DNA from: Haematococcus lacustris
Lineage: Eukaryota; Chlorophyta; Chlorophyceae; Chlamydomonadales; Haematococcaceae
DNA length: 64,000 nucleotides
Direction: 5' to 3'
NCBI GenBank assembly: GCA_030144725.1
Contig: JASKMD010000008.1
Coordinates: forward strand, 17,486,183 to 17,550,182
Part shown: positions 31,901 through 43,300 of the stretch, one piece after another
Layout: each line of letters opens with the position of its first letter
Numbering within the stretch: the first letter of the stretch is position 1
Notes under the pieces: generated by a model
Databases searched by the model: none
Told to the model about the DNA's origin: nothing
The model's input: the letters and a program-made list of their open reading frames with translations, nothing else
Translations under genes and position numbers: made by a program

Positions 31901-33691
31901 ATGAAGAGCTTGCAAAAACTCTTCGGGGCCTCCCATCGTAGCCCAGATACCAGCAGAGCGCAATTAGCGGAGCACAGCTCTTCACCAGCAAGCAGGGGCT
32001 CCCCGGCCCCAGAGCCAGTTCAGCAGCCTGTGGAGCTGCCACCAGCACAGGGCGATGGCGAGCCAGGGTACGGAGGTTTGCAGCCTCCTCTTTGTGGTCG
32101 GCCTCTAGCCTTACTTCAATTCCTGCACGTAGGAGCCCAAATAAGGGAAAGCCCCACGCGCCCTCGTCCTTCTATTGCCCCGTGTCAATGGAACTCATGG
32201 CAGACCCAGTGATGGTTGCGACAGGGCATACCTACGATAGGGCTTGCATTGAGAAATGGTTGCAGCAAGGCAATCGTACCTGCCCAGTTACGGGCATGCG
32301 CTTGCGACACCTGGAGCTGATTCCCAACTATGCCCTGCGAACAGCAATTCAGGTGCGCTATGCTCTATGGCCATACAGCATGCGCCCCGCCCTGACGCCC
32401 GGTGAGTGCAGTGCGTCACAGGAGTGGGCCACCAAGCACGGCGTGTCGCTTACCAGTAGCAGCGGGGCAAGGTGGACGTCATTTCGATACGAGGATGAAC
32501 CAAAGACCATTCTACAAGTATGCTGAGAGCAGCCATGTACTAGGCTGTTGCAATGCTGTGACCTGCAACGAAAGTTAGCCAGCAGATGACATTTGGCAGT
32601 ACAGCTTACTGATGTACTTCATGCAGGGACATGACGAGATTGTATGGGCTGTTGAAGTCCATGGACGGCGGTTGTTCTCAGCCTCAGCAGACAAAACCAT
32701 TCGAGTCTGGGATATTGCGTCTCGGCGTTGTGAGCAGGTCTTGGAGGATCACTCGCGACCAGTGTTGTCCTTGGCAATCTCAAATGGACGATTGTATTCA
32801 GGGTCCTACGACTATACAATAAAGGTGAGCTGTGTGCACTCCAGGAATGAACACAACTGGGGCGTTGACGTTAGTAAGAAAGCAACAATCATTGCTCCCA
32901 GCCACAACAGCGCAGCCCGCATGAGTTCTGTCTGATGCATTGCAACATACTGTGCTGTTCAGGTGTGGGACCTCAACAGCCTGCAGCGCTTAAAAACCTT
33001 GGCAGGCCACTCAGACGCGGTGCGTGCGCTTTGTGTTGCGGAAGGCCGCCTGTTCAGCGGCTCCTACGACGGCACAGTGAGGGTTTGGGATGAAAGCAGC
33101 CTCCAGTGTGTGGCAGTGCTGAGGGGGCACACTGGGCCAGTGCGCACCCTGGTGTATTGCTCCGGCCTCATCTTCAGTGGCTCCTACGACAAGACTGTGC
33201 GCGTGTGGGATGTGGCCAGCCTCCAGTGCCAGGCCACCCTCACTGGCCACACAGGGGCAGTGCGGGCCCTGGTGGCATCCCCTCACCGCGTGTTCTCTGG
33301 GTCTGATGACACCACCATCAAGGTGTGGGATGTGGAGAGCTTCAGCTGCCTGAAGACCCTTGAGGGGCACGAGGACAATGTGCGGGTGCTGACAGTCGGG
33401 CAGCAGCAGATGTTCAGTGGGTCATGGGACAAGACCATCCGGGTGTGGGACATCGCCAGCCTGGAATGCGTTAGGGTGTTGGAAGGGCACACGGAGGCAG
33501 TGCTGGCCCTGGCAGTGAGTGACACCCACCTGGTCTCAGGCTCGTATGACACCACTGTACGCTTTTGGGATCTGGCCAGCTTCCGATGCACACGCAAGTG
33601 TGATGGGCACGAGGATGCTGTGCGGGTATTGGCAGCGGCAGGCGGCTCAGTCTTTTCTGGGTCATACGATGGCACCATTGGCGTGTGGTGA
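31901..33691 (+). CDS. U-box E3 ubiquitin ligase with eight WD40 repeats
   Basis: The five exons are 31901-32067, 32133-32352, 32422-32517, 32627-32824 and 32963-33691 (stop TGA), encoding 469 residues. Another in-frame ATG at 31793 would add 36 residues. Residues about 67-128 are a U-box: FYCPVSMELMADPVMVATGH, YDRACIEKWL, CPVTG. A short linker follows, then eight WD40 units, each about 40 residues, with GH...V...(F/Y)SGS.D.T(I/V)(K/R)VWD. The last unit ends directly at the stop. By family knowledge the U-box recruits an E2 enzyme and the WD40 propeller chooses the substrate. The substrate cannot be told from sequence. Exon 5 holds six repeats, which suggests internal duplication. Confidence 0.95.
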
Positions 33692-35027
33692 CCTGATAGC
33701 CCTGGTGGCCATCTGGGCTGAATCATCACGCATATGATGGCATGGTGACCATCGTGCAGATAGCGGCCTGGTGGCCACCTGTGCAGTGGTTTGTGTTCAG
33801 GTTTCACCCACAGTGGTGGCCACCATAGCATGTCTTTGTTTGGATTGTGCTAGCACCATGTTGCTCTGCCATGCTCCACATATCCCAAGTGTAGTCCTGG
33901 AGGCCTGGAGGCCTGTTAGGTGCATGCGCACTGGCGATGATAGCTCTGAAGCAAGCATCACAGGGTCAGGCTGCATACGCTGCCATGGTTGCACTTAGTC
34001 CTGCAGCTGTGCACCCTGTTGTGTGCGGGCTGCATACCATCCCAAGCCCCTGTAAGCAAGCTGGTTTCTCCTAGAGATCCCTCAGGGTAACATGTCTGTC
34101 ATGGGGTTGTGGCCTGCTCCCCTGCTTGTGTCCTTCTCTTGCACCAAGTTGTTGACACCTTGGATTGATATTTCCCGAGGCAAGGCAAGGTGGTTTTGCA
34201 TGAGCTGCAAGGCATGTGTCTATGGTCTGGGTGGGGCCATCGGCATGTAGATGGGTGACATTGCATACGGGATAATGGGTAAGCTCATGCAAGAAACGGG
34301 GGTTAGCTCTTTATCGACTTCATTCAAGCGTGTGTTTGGTTCAGTGTGAGGCCAGGACGTGGCTGCATTGTCATTATTGTTAACGGTACGTTTGCCAAGC
34401 ACGTTTGTACAGTTGTGCAGTAAACGACATGCAGAGGTGTAGAGTGCCGCAGTGTAACACCGACACCTTTCAAGAGGGACGGCAAAGTGTTGAAGTGTGG
34501 CGTGTCTAGGAGATGGAGGAACAGAAAGGCACTTTTATGTAACATCAACGACATGTCTGCCTCCAGGTGACTCTGTGCTACTGTTAAGGTCGCTTACAGA
34601 TACGATGAGCTCATACGACAACCCTGCCATATGCACTGGGTTTACTCCACACAGCCCAATAACGCCATTTGAGTCGGGCTAGTATTGCCCACCAGTATTC
34701 CCGCTAGTGGCTACTAGTAGCCACTACTGGTCCGGCTCAAATGGAGGCACTGGTGAGGGACAAGGGGGCTGCGATTGCAACGCTGACGGCTGCGTTAACA
34801 ACAATGGGAAAGTCGGGCAATCTCCGAGTAAGGCATCTGTGGCTCAGTCTTATCAGCATCAGTCCTATCTGTGGCTCTTATCTGCACTCCTGCACACATG
34901 CAGTCAACCATGAGAAAATACATGTCTCAATGTCCACTAATCCAATAATGCATACAAACAAAACTAACAAATTCAAGGCAATATCTTCGGCATTGCCCGT
35001 GGGTTTCTAGCAAAACGGTCGTGCGCA
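33692..35027. other. Intergenic DNA with one palindromic repeat
   Basis: Apart from the palindromic element at 34640-34775 nothing is supported. The short ORFs lack domains. Confidence 0.5.
34640..34775. repeat. Palindromic interspersed element, fullest copy
   Basis: The outer phrases CCATTTGAGTCGGGCTAGTA and TACTGGTCCGGCTCAAATGG face each other around the centre GGCTACTAGTAGCC. Related copies are at 21632-21690 and 54135-54235, each followed by AGGGACAAGGGGG or a near match. It is probably the end or the whole of a small transposon. Confidence 0.7.
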
Positions 35028-38000
35028 ATGCAGAGTAGCCGTGTTCCGCTTCCTTGGCTGTTTGCGCTGAGCGTGCTTGCGTTCCTGGGTGGTCGCTTCG
35101 TGACCCAGATGGACCAGTTGCCCGATCCCAAGCCTGAGCTGAAGGTTAGCGATGGTCGTTGTATTGCTCCATCGCACCGCGATGCACTTGTTCTTCTCGC
35201 CCTTGCAGTTGGCAACTGCTAGGAGCCTGACCACGACCGTCGACGCAAGGGGCAGCTCATCAGAGAGCACCTTCAAAACCTGGTCATCAAGCAGGAGCTT
35301 GCCTTCACCCCCAAGCGACCCATTAAACCCAGCCCAATTGGAGAGCTACATGCTAGAAGCATCAGGGCTTCTTCAAGTACGCCCACCCATCACGCCAGCA
35401 TTCAGTGGGGATCGTACTGTGCGTGCAATCCCCTTTCAAAGTGAGGCTGCCAAGGCTACCATTCAGGTTCATGTAGCCTGCCAGGGTTGGCAGTGTATGC
35501 CAGGGGTTGCACTTGGCTCCCCTTTGCAGTCCTCAGCTGGTTTCCACGCATTGTGGTGTACCCAGCATTTGTGGACAAGGCCAGATGTGAGACCATCATC
35601 AAGGTGGCAACACAGCGGATGTACCCATCTGGCTTGGCTTACAGGTGACTGAGGCACCACACCATTGATCAGGGTAGGCGGTGTCAGGTGGCATGCCAGG
35701 TGGTGTCAGGGTACAGGGTATGCTTGCATGGGGTGGGCGAAGGTTGTGGCTCCCATGCAGCCTGACGGGGACCATATGCCTGATCAGCAATCCCTATTGT
35801 GGCTGGGCTGGGCTGGGCTGGGCTGGGCTGGGCTGGGCTGGGCTGGGCTGGGCTGGGCTGGGCTGGGCCACTGGTGTTTTGGTGCAATGCAGGTAGTCCT
35901 CAGGTTGCAGCTGCTTTTGAGCAGAACACAGGCAGTCAGCGACAGCTCGAGTTGCATCAAAGCATTCAGGTGACAAGATTGGATAGGACGTGCCACAGTG
36001 CTTACCAGGTCCACCTCACCGGTAGCATCACTGGCATGGCACCGCCTGCCAGTACATCCCAGACTCACACTCCCTAAGGCATGGATAGGTGGAGGTCGAT
36101 GCAGGAGGGTTTGGCATTGTTTTTTACATTCATACTAATCTTGCCATGGACTGCCGCATCAGCTGGGTCTGCCTGCCTTGTGTGGTGTGCTGGCCTCAGG
36201 CCTGGGGAGCACGTGGAGGGCGAGCAGCAGACACGCACCAGCAAGGGCACCTTCCTGGCAGCAGGCAGCGATGGCGAGGGAGTGTTGGAGTGGGTGGAGG
36301 AGCGCATAGCAGCGATCACCATGCTGCCCCGGGAGAATGGTGAACCATTCAATGTGCTGCAGTACCAGCACATGCAGCATTACGACAGCCACATGGATTC
36401 CTTTGACCCCAAGGTGGGCGGCGCATGGGCGGCGGCAGCAGCAGGTTCAAGGGGGGTGGGTTTGTGGATGCTCCCACCCACCTGCCTGCCTGCCTGCTGT
36501 GAGCACCGCACTCGCCTGCAGCCAGAGCACATCAAGCGCACCTGTCTTGCTGCAGCAGCCAGGCAATTCTGGCAGGGGCACGTCATCTAGAGCCAAAGCA
36601 CCCCATGGCCTCCTGACATGGCGTCATTGTCATCATTGACGTACATCTGACCCGGCATCGGGGCTGTGGTACACTGCACCTGCTGCATCACTGGTGCTTG
36701 GGCAGCACCTGCACGCCCACAACTGCTTCCTCCTGGTGACAAGGGCAGTACCTGGGATGGGCTGCTGCCACCATGTACACATGCACTTTGGCTGAGCTTG
36801 AGCTGCTGTGCCAGGAGCTGGGCCTTGAGCAGGCAGCTGAAGCTGCTGAGGCCTTGCCAGCTGCCTGGTTATGTTCCAGTACCGGGTGGACAGCCAAGGG
36901 ACCCCACAGCAGCCTGCCATCCCTGGCCCTCCACAGCAACCAGCCAGCCCTGAGGGTGTAGCCCTGTAGGTGCCCTGTAGGTGTAGCCCTGTACCAACCC
37001 ACTATCTCAGCTCAGTAGGTAACAATGCTGGCTGAGCCCAGTGGTGCCGCTGTCCCTGCCACTGGCTTGGGGCCACCCCCAGCAGAGTCAGTCCACCGTC
37101 AGCCGTACAGAGCCCATGTCCCAGCACCACCTTGCCACCCTGCTGGCCTGGCCTCCTTGCCTTGCTCACAGCTGACGGTGGGCTCGGGATAAGAGATACT
37201 ACACTCAGCGTCTGATCCTGACAGGCCAGTGGCCTGGCGGCTGTAGCCACACGCTCCCCTTGCTGCAAGCACCCTGACCTGGGCAGGGCTGATGTCCACA
37301 GGCTGTGCGCTTGGCTGCAGGACTTTGGGCCCCAGCCCAGCCAGCGGATCGCCACCGTCCTGATCTATCTGTCAGCGCCCGAGGAGGGTGGTGAGACGGT
37401 GTTTAAGAAGGAGGGGTTACATGGTGCGTTCTATACCTGCTGCTGCTGCTGCTGCTGCTGCTGCACAAATGCTGCCTGGCGCTGCACCACCTGTGCCTGC
37501 ACTGCCTGCACCCGCACCCTGCAGCATGCTGCCATACCTGCCACCCTGCATGAGATGGCCCCTGCCCCTGCAGCCGGCGTTTGACCTACATGCCCACACC
37601 GAGGTGGAGGCCTCGTCACTGCACTGCTGCCGCAGCACATGTGTGTCTGCGTCGCCTCCCCGGCCTCCTTCGCCTTCTGAGCTCTGCTGCGCTTGCCTGG
37701 CTTCCCCTTCACCACAACCGCCGCCCCTCCTCCACCCCTGCTGAACCATGCAGGTGACAAGAAGGAGATCACTGACTGGCGAAACTGTGACGACGGGTCG
37801 TTCAAGTACAAGCCCCGCCAGGGCGACGCTGTGCTGTTCTGGGGCGTGACGCCGGACCAGACCATTGACCCGCGGTCCCTGCATGGCGGCTGCCCAGTTG
37901 TCTCAGGGGAGAAATGGGTGAGACCCAGGGCCAGGGCCTGCCGCCCGCATGCCTTGCTGCTCCTGCCAGCACCATGGGCCAGGGCGCCCAGGGCTGCATG

Positions 38001-38555
38001 CCGGCAGCAGAACCACCTCAGCCTCCTAGCTGTGATGGTTGCTACACTGAGGGGGCAGGGCTTGGGTGGATGCAAGCCAGCCTCCGAAATTAAGAGCCTG
38101 AGAAGAAAGCTGAACGGGTGGTTTATCAACCTGGTCCACACAGCGTGGGTATTGGCGGGGAGGGGCGGTGCAAGATTCAGCACTGCGGCATTGCCGTCAA
38201 GTCTGTGTGCTGGGACGCGACTGAGTCTACAGGCAGGCAGTCCGGTGGGGATGTGGGGCTAAGCAGGGCTGGGCTGCTGAAGGCTCAGCCTTGGCAGCCA
38301 AGCATGCCAGCTGCAGCCAAGGCGTTAATGCCCTGTAGCACTGCCTGTTTCATCTAGGTCAGGACAGGTCATGCCTCACATGGGCTCGCATTCGGCCCAG
38401 CTCTGGTGTTTTTCCCGTCCTGCTCCCATGCTCAAGTATTGCATCTGTGCTGATGCATGCAGGCCATGACAAAATGGATCCGAAGCAAAGGCTCGCCTCC
38501 CGTATGGGCTTTCGGAGAAAACGAGGCAGAGAAGGCAGCAGCTTCAGCAGTTTGA
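35028..38555 (+). CDS. P4H: Prolyl 4-hydroxylase, membrane-anchored
   Basis: The seven exons are 35028-35144, 35209-35440, 35530-35644, 36200-36413, 37321-37423, 37754-37917 and 38463-38555 (stop TGA), encoding 345 residues. The N-terminus MQSSRVPLPWLFALSVLAFL is a signal-anchor for the ER/Golgi. The catalytic domain starts at ILSWFPRIVVYPAF. The iron ligands are His219 and Asp221 (HYDSHMD) and His304 (SLHGGCP). Lys314, ten residues after the last His, fits the 2-oxoglutarate-binding lysine. PQPSQRIATVLIYLS and PRQGDAVLFW are also family hallmarks. The enzyme hydroxylates proline in secreted proteins; in green algae these are cell-wall hydroxyproline-rich glycoproteins (family knowledge). No C-terminal ShK domain is present. 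Confidence 0.96.
35801..35868 (+). repeat. (GGCTG)n microsatellite
   Basis: About 13 perfect pentamers lie in intron 3 of the prolyl 4-hydroxylase gene. Confidence 0.97.
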
Positions 38556-38572
38556 GGACCTGTTAGTTGCAA

Positions 38573-38703
38573 AACGCTTAGGCGTGTCAGGCTGCTTGGT
38601 TCTGGACCTGACATGTGATGCCGCACCAATCAGGATGCCACCATCTGTTCAATACACATTTGTGAAGGGGCCCTGCAAGCGTTCCCTTCTATATCTTCAT
38701 GCA
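38573..38703 (+). repeat. Dispersed 130-bp repeat, copy 1
   Basis: This stretch begins 18 bp after the P4H stop and matches, in reverse orientation and with few changes, 54240-54373. It may serve as the 3' untranslated region of P4H. The family is unidentified. Confidence 0.8.
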
Positions 38704-39315
38704 CAAGATGTACATCAGACGGTTTACACATGCACAACCATGGAAAGTCAATCAAATGTGGGGTGAGCCTAAAACAGGTGCCTTCTGTGCGAGACCCAAG
38801 TCCCTGGAGGGGGGAACCGGCCAAGCAGCCGGACGGCTGGCGGCTTCATTGATGTATTCCATCATCATTGCCAAAGCTAGTGCAACTCATGCAATCATGG
38901 CACACATGCACTCATGAGCTACAACTGCGATACCATTGGGTGCAATGGATGTGACTCATCACTCAGCATACGGTGTCAGGGAGCACCACATGACTCAATC
39001 TACATGAATAATCACACAGTGCATGTCAGAATCCATGCAGCCATGTGCACCTTTTAACCCCTAACCCCCACCCCTGTCCAAACCTTGACCATAACCCTAA
39101 CCCCGAACCCTACCAGTGTCACCCTTGGCAAGAGCAATGCAACAGACATACCTCTGATAAGTGACAAGCACACACAAGCATGGCATAGTGCTGTGGTCTA
39201 GCACGCACAAGCTGCAACTGGTGATGACCTGTGCAAGGCAAGCCGCAAGACTAGACAGGCTGAAACCTGCAAACCCTTGCAGTCTCAAAGAACAGTGTCA
39301 TAGGGCCCACCCATC
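38704..39315. other. Intergenic DNA, no supported gene
   Basis: A telomere-like C-strand patch with AACCCCTAACCCCC and ACCCTAACCCCGAACCC lies at 39055-39110. No ORF shows recognisable features. Confidence 0.5.
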
Positions 39316-39558
39316 TCAATCTCTACCTCTCCCCTTCAGACACATCACAACTGCACCGATTAAAGCGGCCACCATCATCCGTCTGATGTCCTGTCGCATG
39401 GCGCGGACGTCTTCCCTTATTGTCTGCACATCCTGTGCAATTGTCTTCACCCCACTCTCTGTTCTGTCCATGTAGCTGTCGATGCTCCCCAAGTTGTTTT
39501 CTATGTTGGCCGCGAACATGCTCCCTAGGCTCATGGCTGTCGCCTTCACCACCTCCAT
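39316..39558 (-). CDS. Hypothetical small coiled-coil protein with a C-terminal membrane segment
   Basis: The ATG is at 39558 and there are 80 codons. A heptad-like region, TIAQDVQTIREDVRAMRQDI, leads into a hydrophobic stretch, MMVAALIGAVVMCL, and a short basic tail. This layout resembles tail-anchored or CCDC90-like organelle proteins, but I cannot assign a family. Further exons may lie upstream on the minus strand, for instance in the open frame at 40082-39843. Confidence 0.35.
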   Translation of the reverse strand: MEVVKATAMSLGSMFAANIENNLGSIDSYMDRTESGVKTIAQDVQTIREDVRAMRQDIRRMMVAALIGAVVMCLKGRGRD

Positions 39559-40304
39559 TCCCTGCTCGGAGCCGCTTCAATAGCTGTAATAGCTGCTGCC
39601 TTCTGCAACCAATCGTATCCTGCGGCACAAGCGGATTCACTTATCATGAGCACGTGGTCCTCCACGAAGCAGTCGTGCTAGCCCGGCATTAACAACCCGC
39701 GTGCGTCTCCTGCTATGCGCTAGCAAAACACCGCACCTGAAAAGCTATAGGCTGCACAGAAAGATGTCGCGTGCCTAATATATGGTTACGTATTGCTTTT
39801 GCATTCCATCCTGCACATCGCCCGCTCAATATGCATGGAGATTCAGAACAGCATGGAGGTTGACAGGTAGGAGCTTGTGCTCCGCTTCGCCTTAACACTG
39901 CGCCATTGGGCCGGCATGCCAGGAGAAGTGCAGCAGAAGGGGAGGGCAGCAGTAGAAGGAGCAGTTAGGAGGGTGTAGCTGGGCAGGAGCGGGAGAAGTA
40001 GGCGGAGGGTGTAGCTGGAAGACAGCGACGGAAGCTGGGGGGGCTGTGTAGGCTGCAGTGGCTGGATAGGCGGCTTAGTCACTTCAAGTAAAAACTGTAA
40101 ATTCGGAAGTCAGTTTCCAACTGGGTATGAGACTAAATGCTACAACTAAGTAGCTGGCTACAGTTGCAAGATGGGTTTGCAAGAAGGGAAATGTAGAGAA
40201 ATGCAGGCAAGAACATAGTGATGTTGGCATGTGCATGGGCTTCATCGACTTCGACACAATTTGTGAGTACCGTGCGATGGGGTCAGTGTAAAACGTTTCG
40301 AGCG

Positions 40305-43300
40305 ATGGGGGCATTCGCATTGGAGCTTCCAGTGCAACTTGACCAAATATTGAAGCCCACCCGCGTTCAAGTCATCGAGACGCTAGACATTGGCTCACTA
40401 CAGGCAACTTTGGAATGGATTATCAGCAAGCTTGGTGGGAGCGGCCCCGACGCAGACGAAAAGCTGGAGAAGTTACAGCGAGATAATGACGAGCTGCACA
40501 ACCGCTTAGACGAGCTGGCCAAGCAGCAGGCAGGTATACATGTCGTCACATCGGCATGTGCATTGCTCATCCTTGGTCACATCGTGGGTCGCAGGCACAT
40601 CACGAGCAACAGCTTGGTGAATCCGACTTGGTGACCACAGTGAGTGCACTGGGGCTGTCACGGGGTGCATCAGCTAGGATCCCCAGCTTTGATGCACCTT
40701 GCCCAATGGGCCACTTCATTTGCTGACCCAGAGCTTGAAGGACTTGCCCAACCGTGTGAAAGCCCTTGAAGACCGTGTTAAGTACATTGGCGAGGCATTG
40801 CAGCCTGCAGTGCCAAGCGAGGCAGAGGGCGGAGGTGAGCATAGCCCCTCCCTCCCAAGGTAGAGGCAAGGAAGCATAGAGCCATGCACAGGCAACAAGA
40901 GGGTGCCCAACATCTGGACCAGCTACCTGGCTCATGGCCTCGCAGAGCACTCACCTGGGGTAGGCAGCAGGGCGTCCTGAGCTAGGCATCTAGCCTCCAG
41001 AGTGGGGATAACCCCGCAGCCCTTGCCCAGAGCCCCTCCGCGTTAGGCTTGGCCAGCACTGGGGAGGGGCGAGGTGAAGAAGTGCGGGAGACTGTGATGC
41101 CGTCAAGGCAGTAGAGCCAGGACTTGCCCTGGCCCAGAGTCCCCAGGCTGAGGTTAGCTGGGGCTGACCTGGGCATGTGGGGTCCACCAGCAGTGTTCAC
41201 TTTACCCACGAGGCACTCTCAACAGCTACAAACCCCATCCCGGTGCCACTCTCCCTCCTATTGACCACTGGGCTCCCTGTCATATTAAACAGCTGGTAGC
41301 TCAAGAGGGCTCAGTGTAGGTATAATGCTTTTAGCCCTGCTAGCACTCCTTGCCCGGGGCAGGCAATGCCTGACAGTCCCTTCAGTCACGCAGCTGCCAG
41401 GGATCACACTTTGTCCCAAGCGGGCCTTTTCTTCAGCGGTGTGAGCACCAGCTCATGCTTCACAAGCTGCAGCTGGAGCCACCCTCGACAAGCAGGGCCG
41501 GCCAGTGCCCGGTTTCCAGGTCTTAGGGCACCGAATGGGAGTTGTCCTGCTGCTGCTGGCGCCTTCCTCTAGCACCGGTTGACTCCTTCACCTCACCTCA
41601 CAGCAAACATGCAGCTATTCTTTGGCACTCCAGCTGCTGCCCCACACCCTCGTGATGCAGCAATGGAGTGCCATGAACAGGGCTCCACCTAGAGCACAGA
41701 GGAGCAGCATCCACTGCACCTCTGTTGTGTGTCAGGTGTGCAAAGGCTGAAGGCATGGCCAGCTCAAACGCTACCCGCCGCGACTCTTTGTCTGGCGTGA
41801 GCATGACAGGTCACATGGTCACACTACAGTTTGCGCATGGTCCTACTACAGCCACCTCGTCCTCATTTGGGCCTACATTACAATCAGAGCACTAGGAACC
41901 ACTAGGACAACTCAGTCAGTGTTTGAGGGTGTGAGGGCACATGGCATGGGCACCTACCACCTACACCATTGCCTGACCCTTGTGACAGGGCTATGGTCTA
42001 GAGTTGGCATGACATGCATGCACTACTTGTAAACTGATGACAGCTCAAGAGAGGGGGCACACACTACTGTGCTTCTGCAGGCTGCTGCTGCTGCTGCTGC
42101 TGCTGGGCCTTGGTTGGCTTGTCTCATAGCCGCTTGTACCCCAGGCCAGGGTACTCCTTGCCCTTGGCTGGCAGAGCTGTCTGCTCAGGCCACTAGCACA
42201 GCTCTAGCGGGCTCCACCTGCTTTCCCCAATGCGCTGCATGTTCAGAGCTGCATTGCAGTCCCTGTCCAGCCACCTGCCTGGCTGTGGGGCTGGCTTGGC
42301 TTTGGCAGCCTTGCCCTTGGCCTTGCCCTTGCCTTTGCCCTTGGTGGGCTGGGTGGGCTCAGCTGCTGGCTCAGCCTTGGTGCGCTTGCTGCGCTTGGCT
42401 GGCGGGGGAGTGCTGGGACCTGGCTCTGAGGCTACTATCTGTGTGGCTGCCTGGCTGCTGCCTGGGGCCTGTGGGGGCTGGCGGGGGGCCACTACCGGGC
42501 ACCACATCAGGCCCCGCACTGATACCTGATGGCTCGTACCAGCTACCAGTTCATACCTGCTCATACCAGTGTGTCACTCCTCGAAATCACTCTCGCACAT
42601 CCAGGCGGCACTAGGTGCTGTGCTTTGATAAGCCTGCGATATCTCCAAGCACACCTACTACAGCTCGTACTCTTGGCACATACTGCATGGCCTGCCGTGC
42701 ACCACCCCCGCTTGCTCTGCTTCTTCCACTGTGTACATCTGTCTCATACATCTGCTGCTCACCTCCTGCAGACCCTGCCTCCCAAGACACCCCTGGCGAC
42801 CTGTCTGAACGTGTGGTCAGCCTGGAGGCTCAGCTGGCTGATCTCCAGCAGGCGCACACCATCGGCCCGACCCCAGCTGACCTTGCCTCCCAGCTCAGCT
42901 CCCTGCGCAAGCATGTCGACGACAAGGTTGATAGAGCGGAGTTTGACGCGCTGCTCGCTTCCGGAGCGGCGGCAGGCGCGCTAATGGGCGATGACATACC
43001 GCGCGTGGAGCTCGCAGAAGACGGCACGATCGACGTCAAGGCGCTGGCGGAGGGGGTGAACCGCTCTTTGGGGGATTGTGGGGCGCTGCGGGCGATGACA
43101 ATGGTCCTCCAAGAGAGGGTCGCCAGCAAGGTGTGCAGCAGGCTGTGAAGTCCGGGCTGGTGCGGGGTTAGGTTCAGATACCTCTCACCCCTCACTTCCT
43201 CACCTCGCCCCTCTCTGAGTGTAACCCTGTAACATGAGCTGGGTGAGAGTAAGTGTGATGTTATCCTACGAGTATGGGGTTGTCTTGCACAGTGGTGGGG

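Noticed and set aside
37431..38183. 250-codon minus-strand ORF opposite the prolyl 4-hydroxylase exons
   Set aside because: It is a shadow of GC-rich coding DNA and a CTG repeat; the plus strand carries conserved enzyme motifs with correct splicing.
42069..42614. 181-codon plus-strand ORF
   Set aside because: It is the antisense of the nuclease relic, where DRDCNAALN is read on the minus strand.
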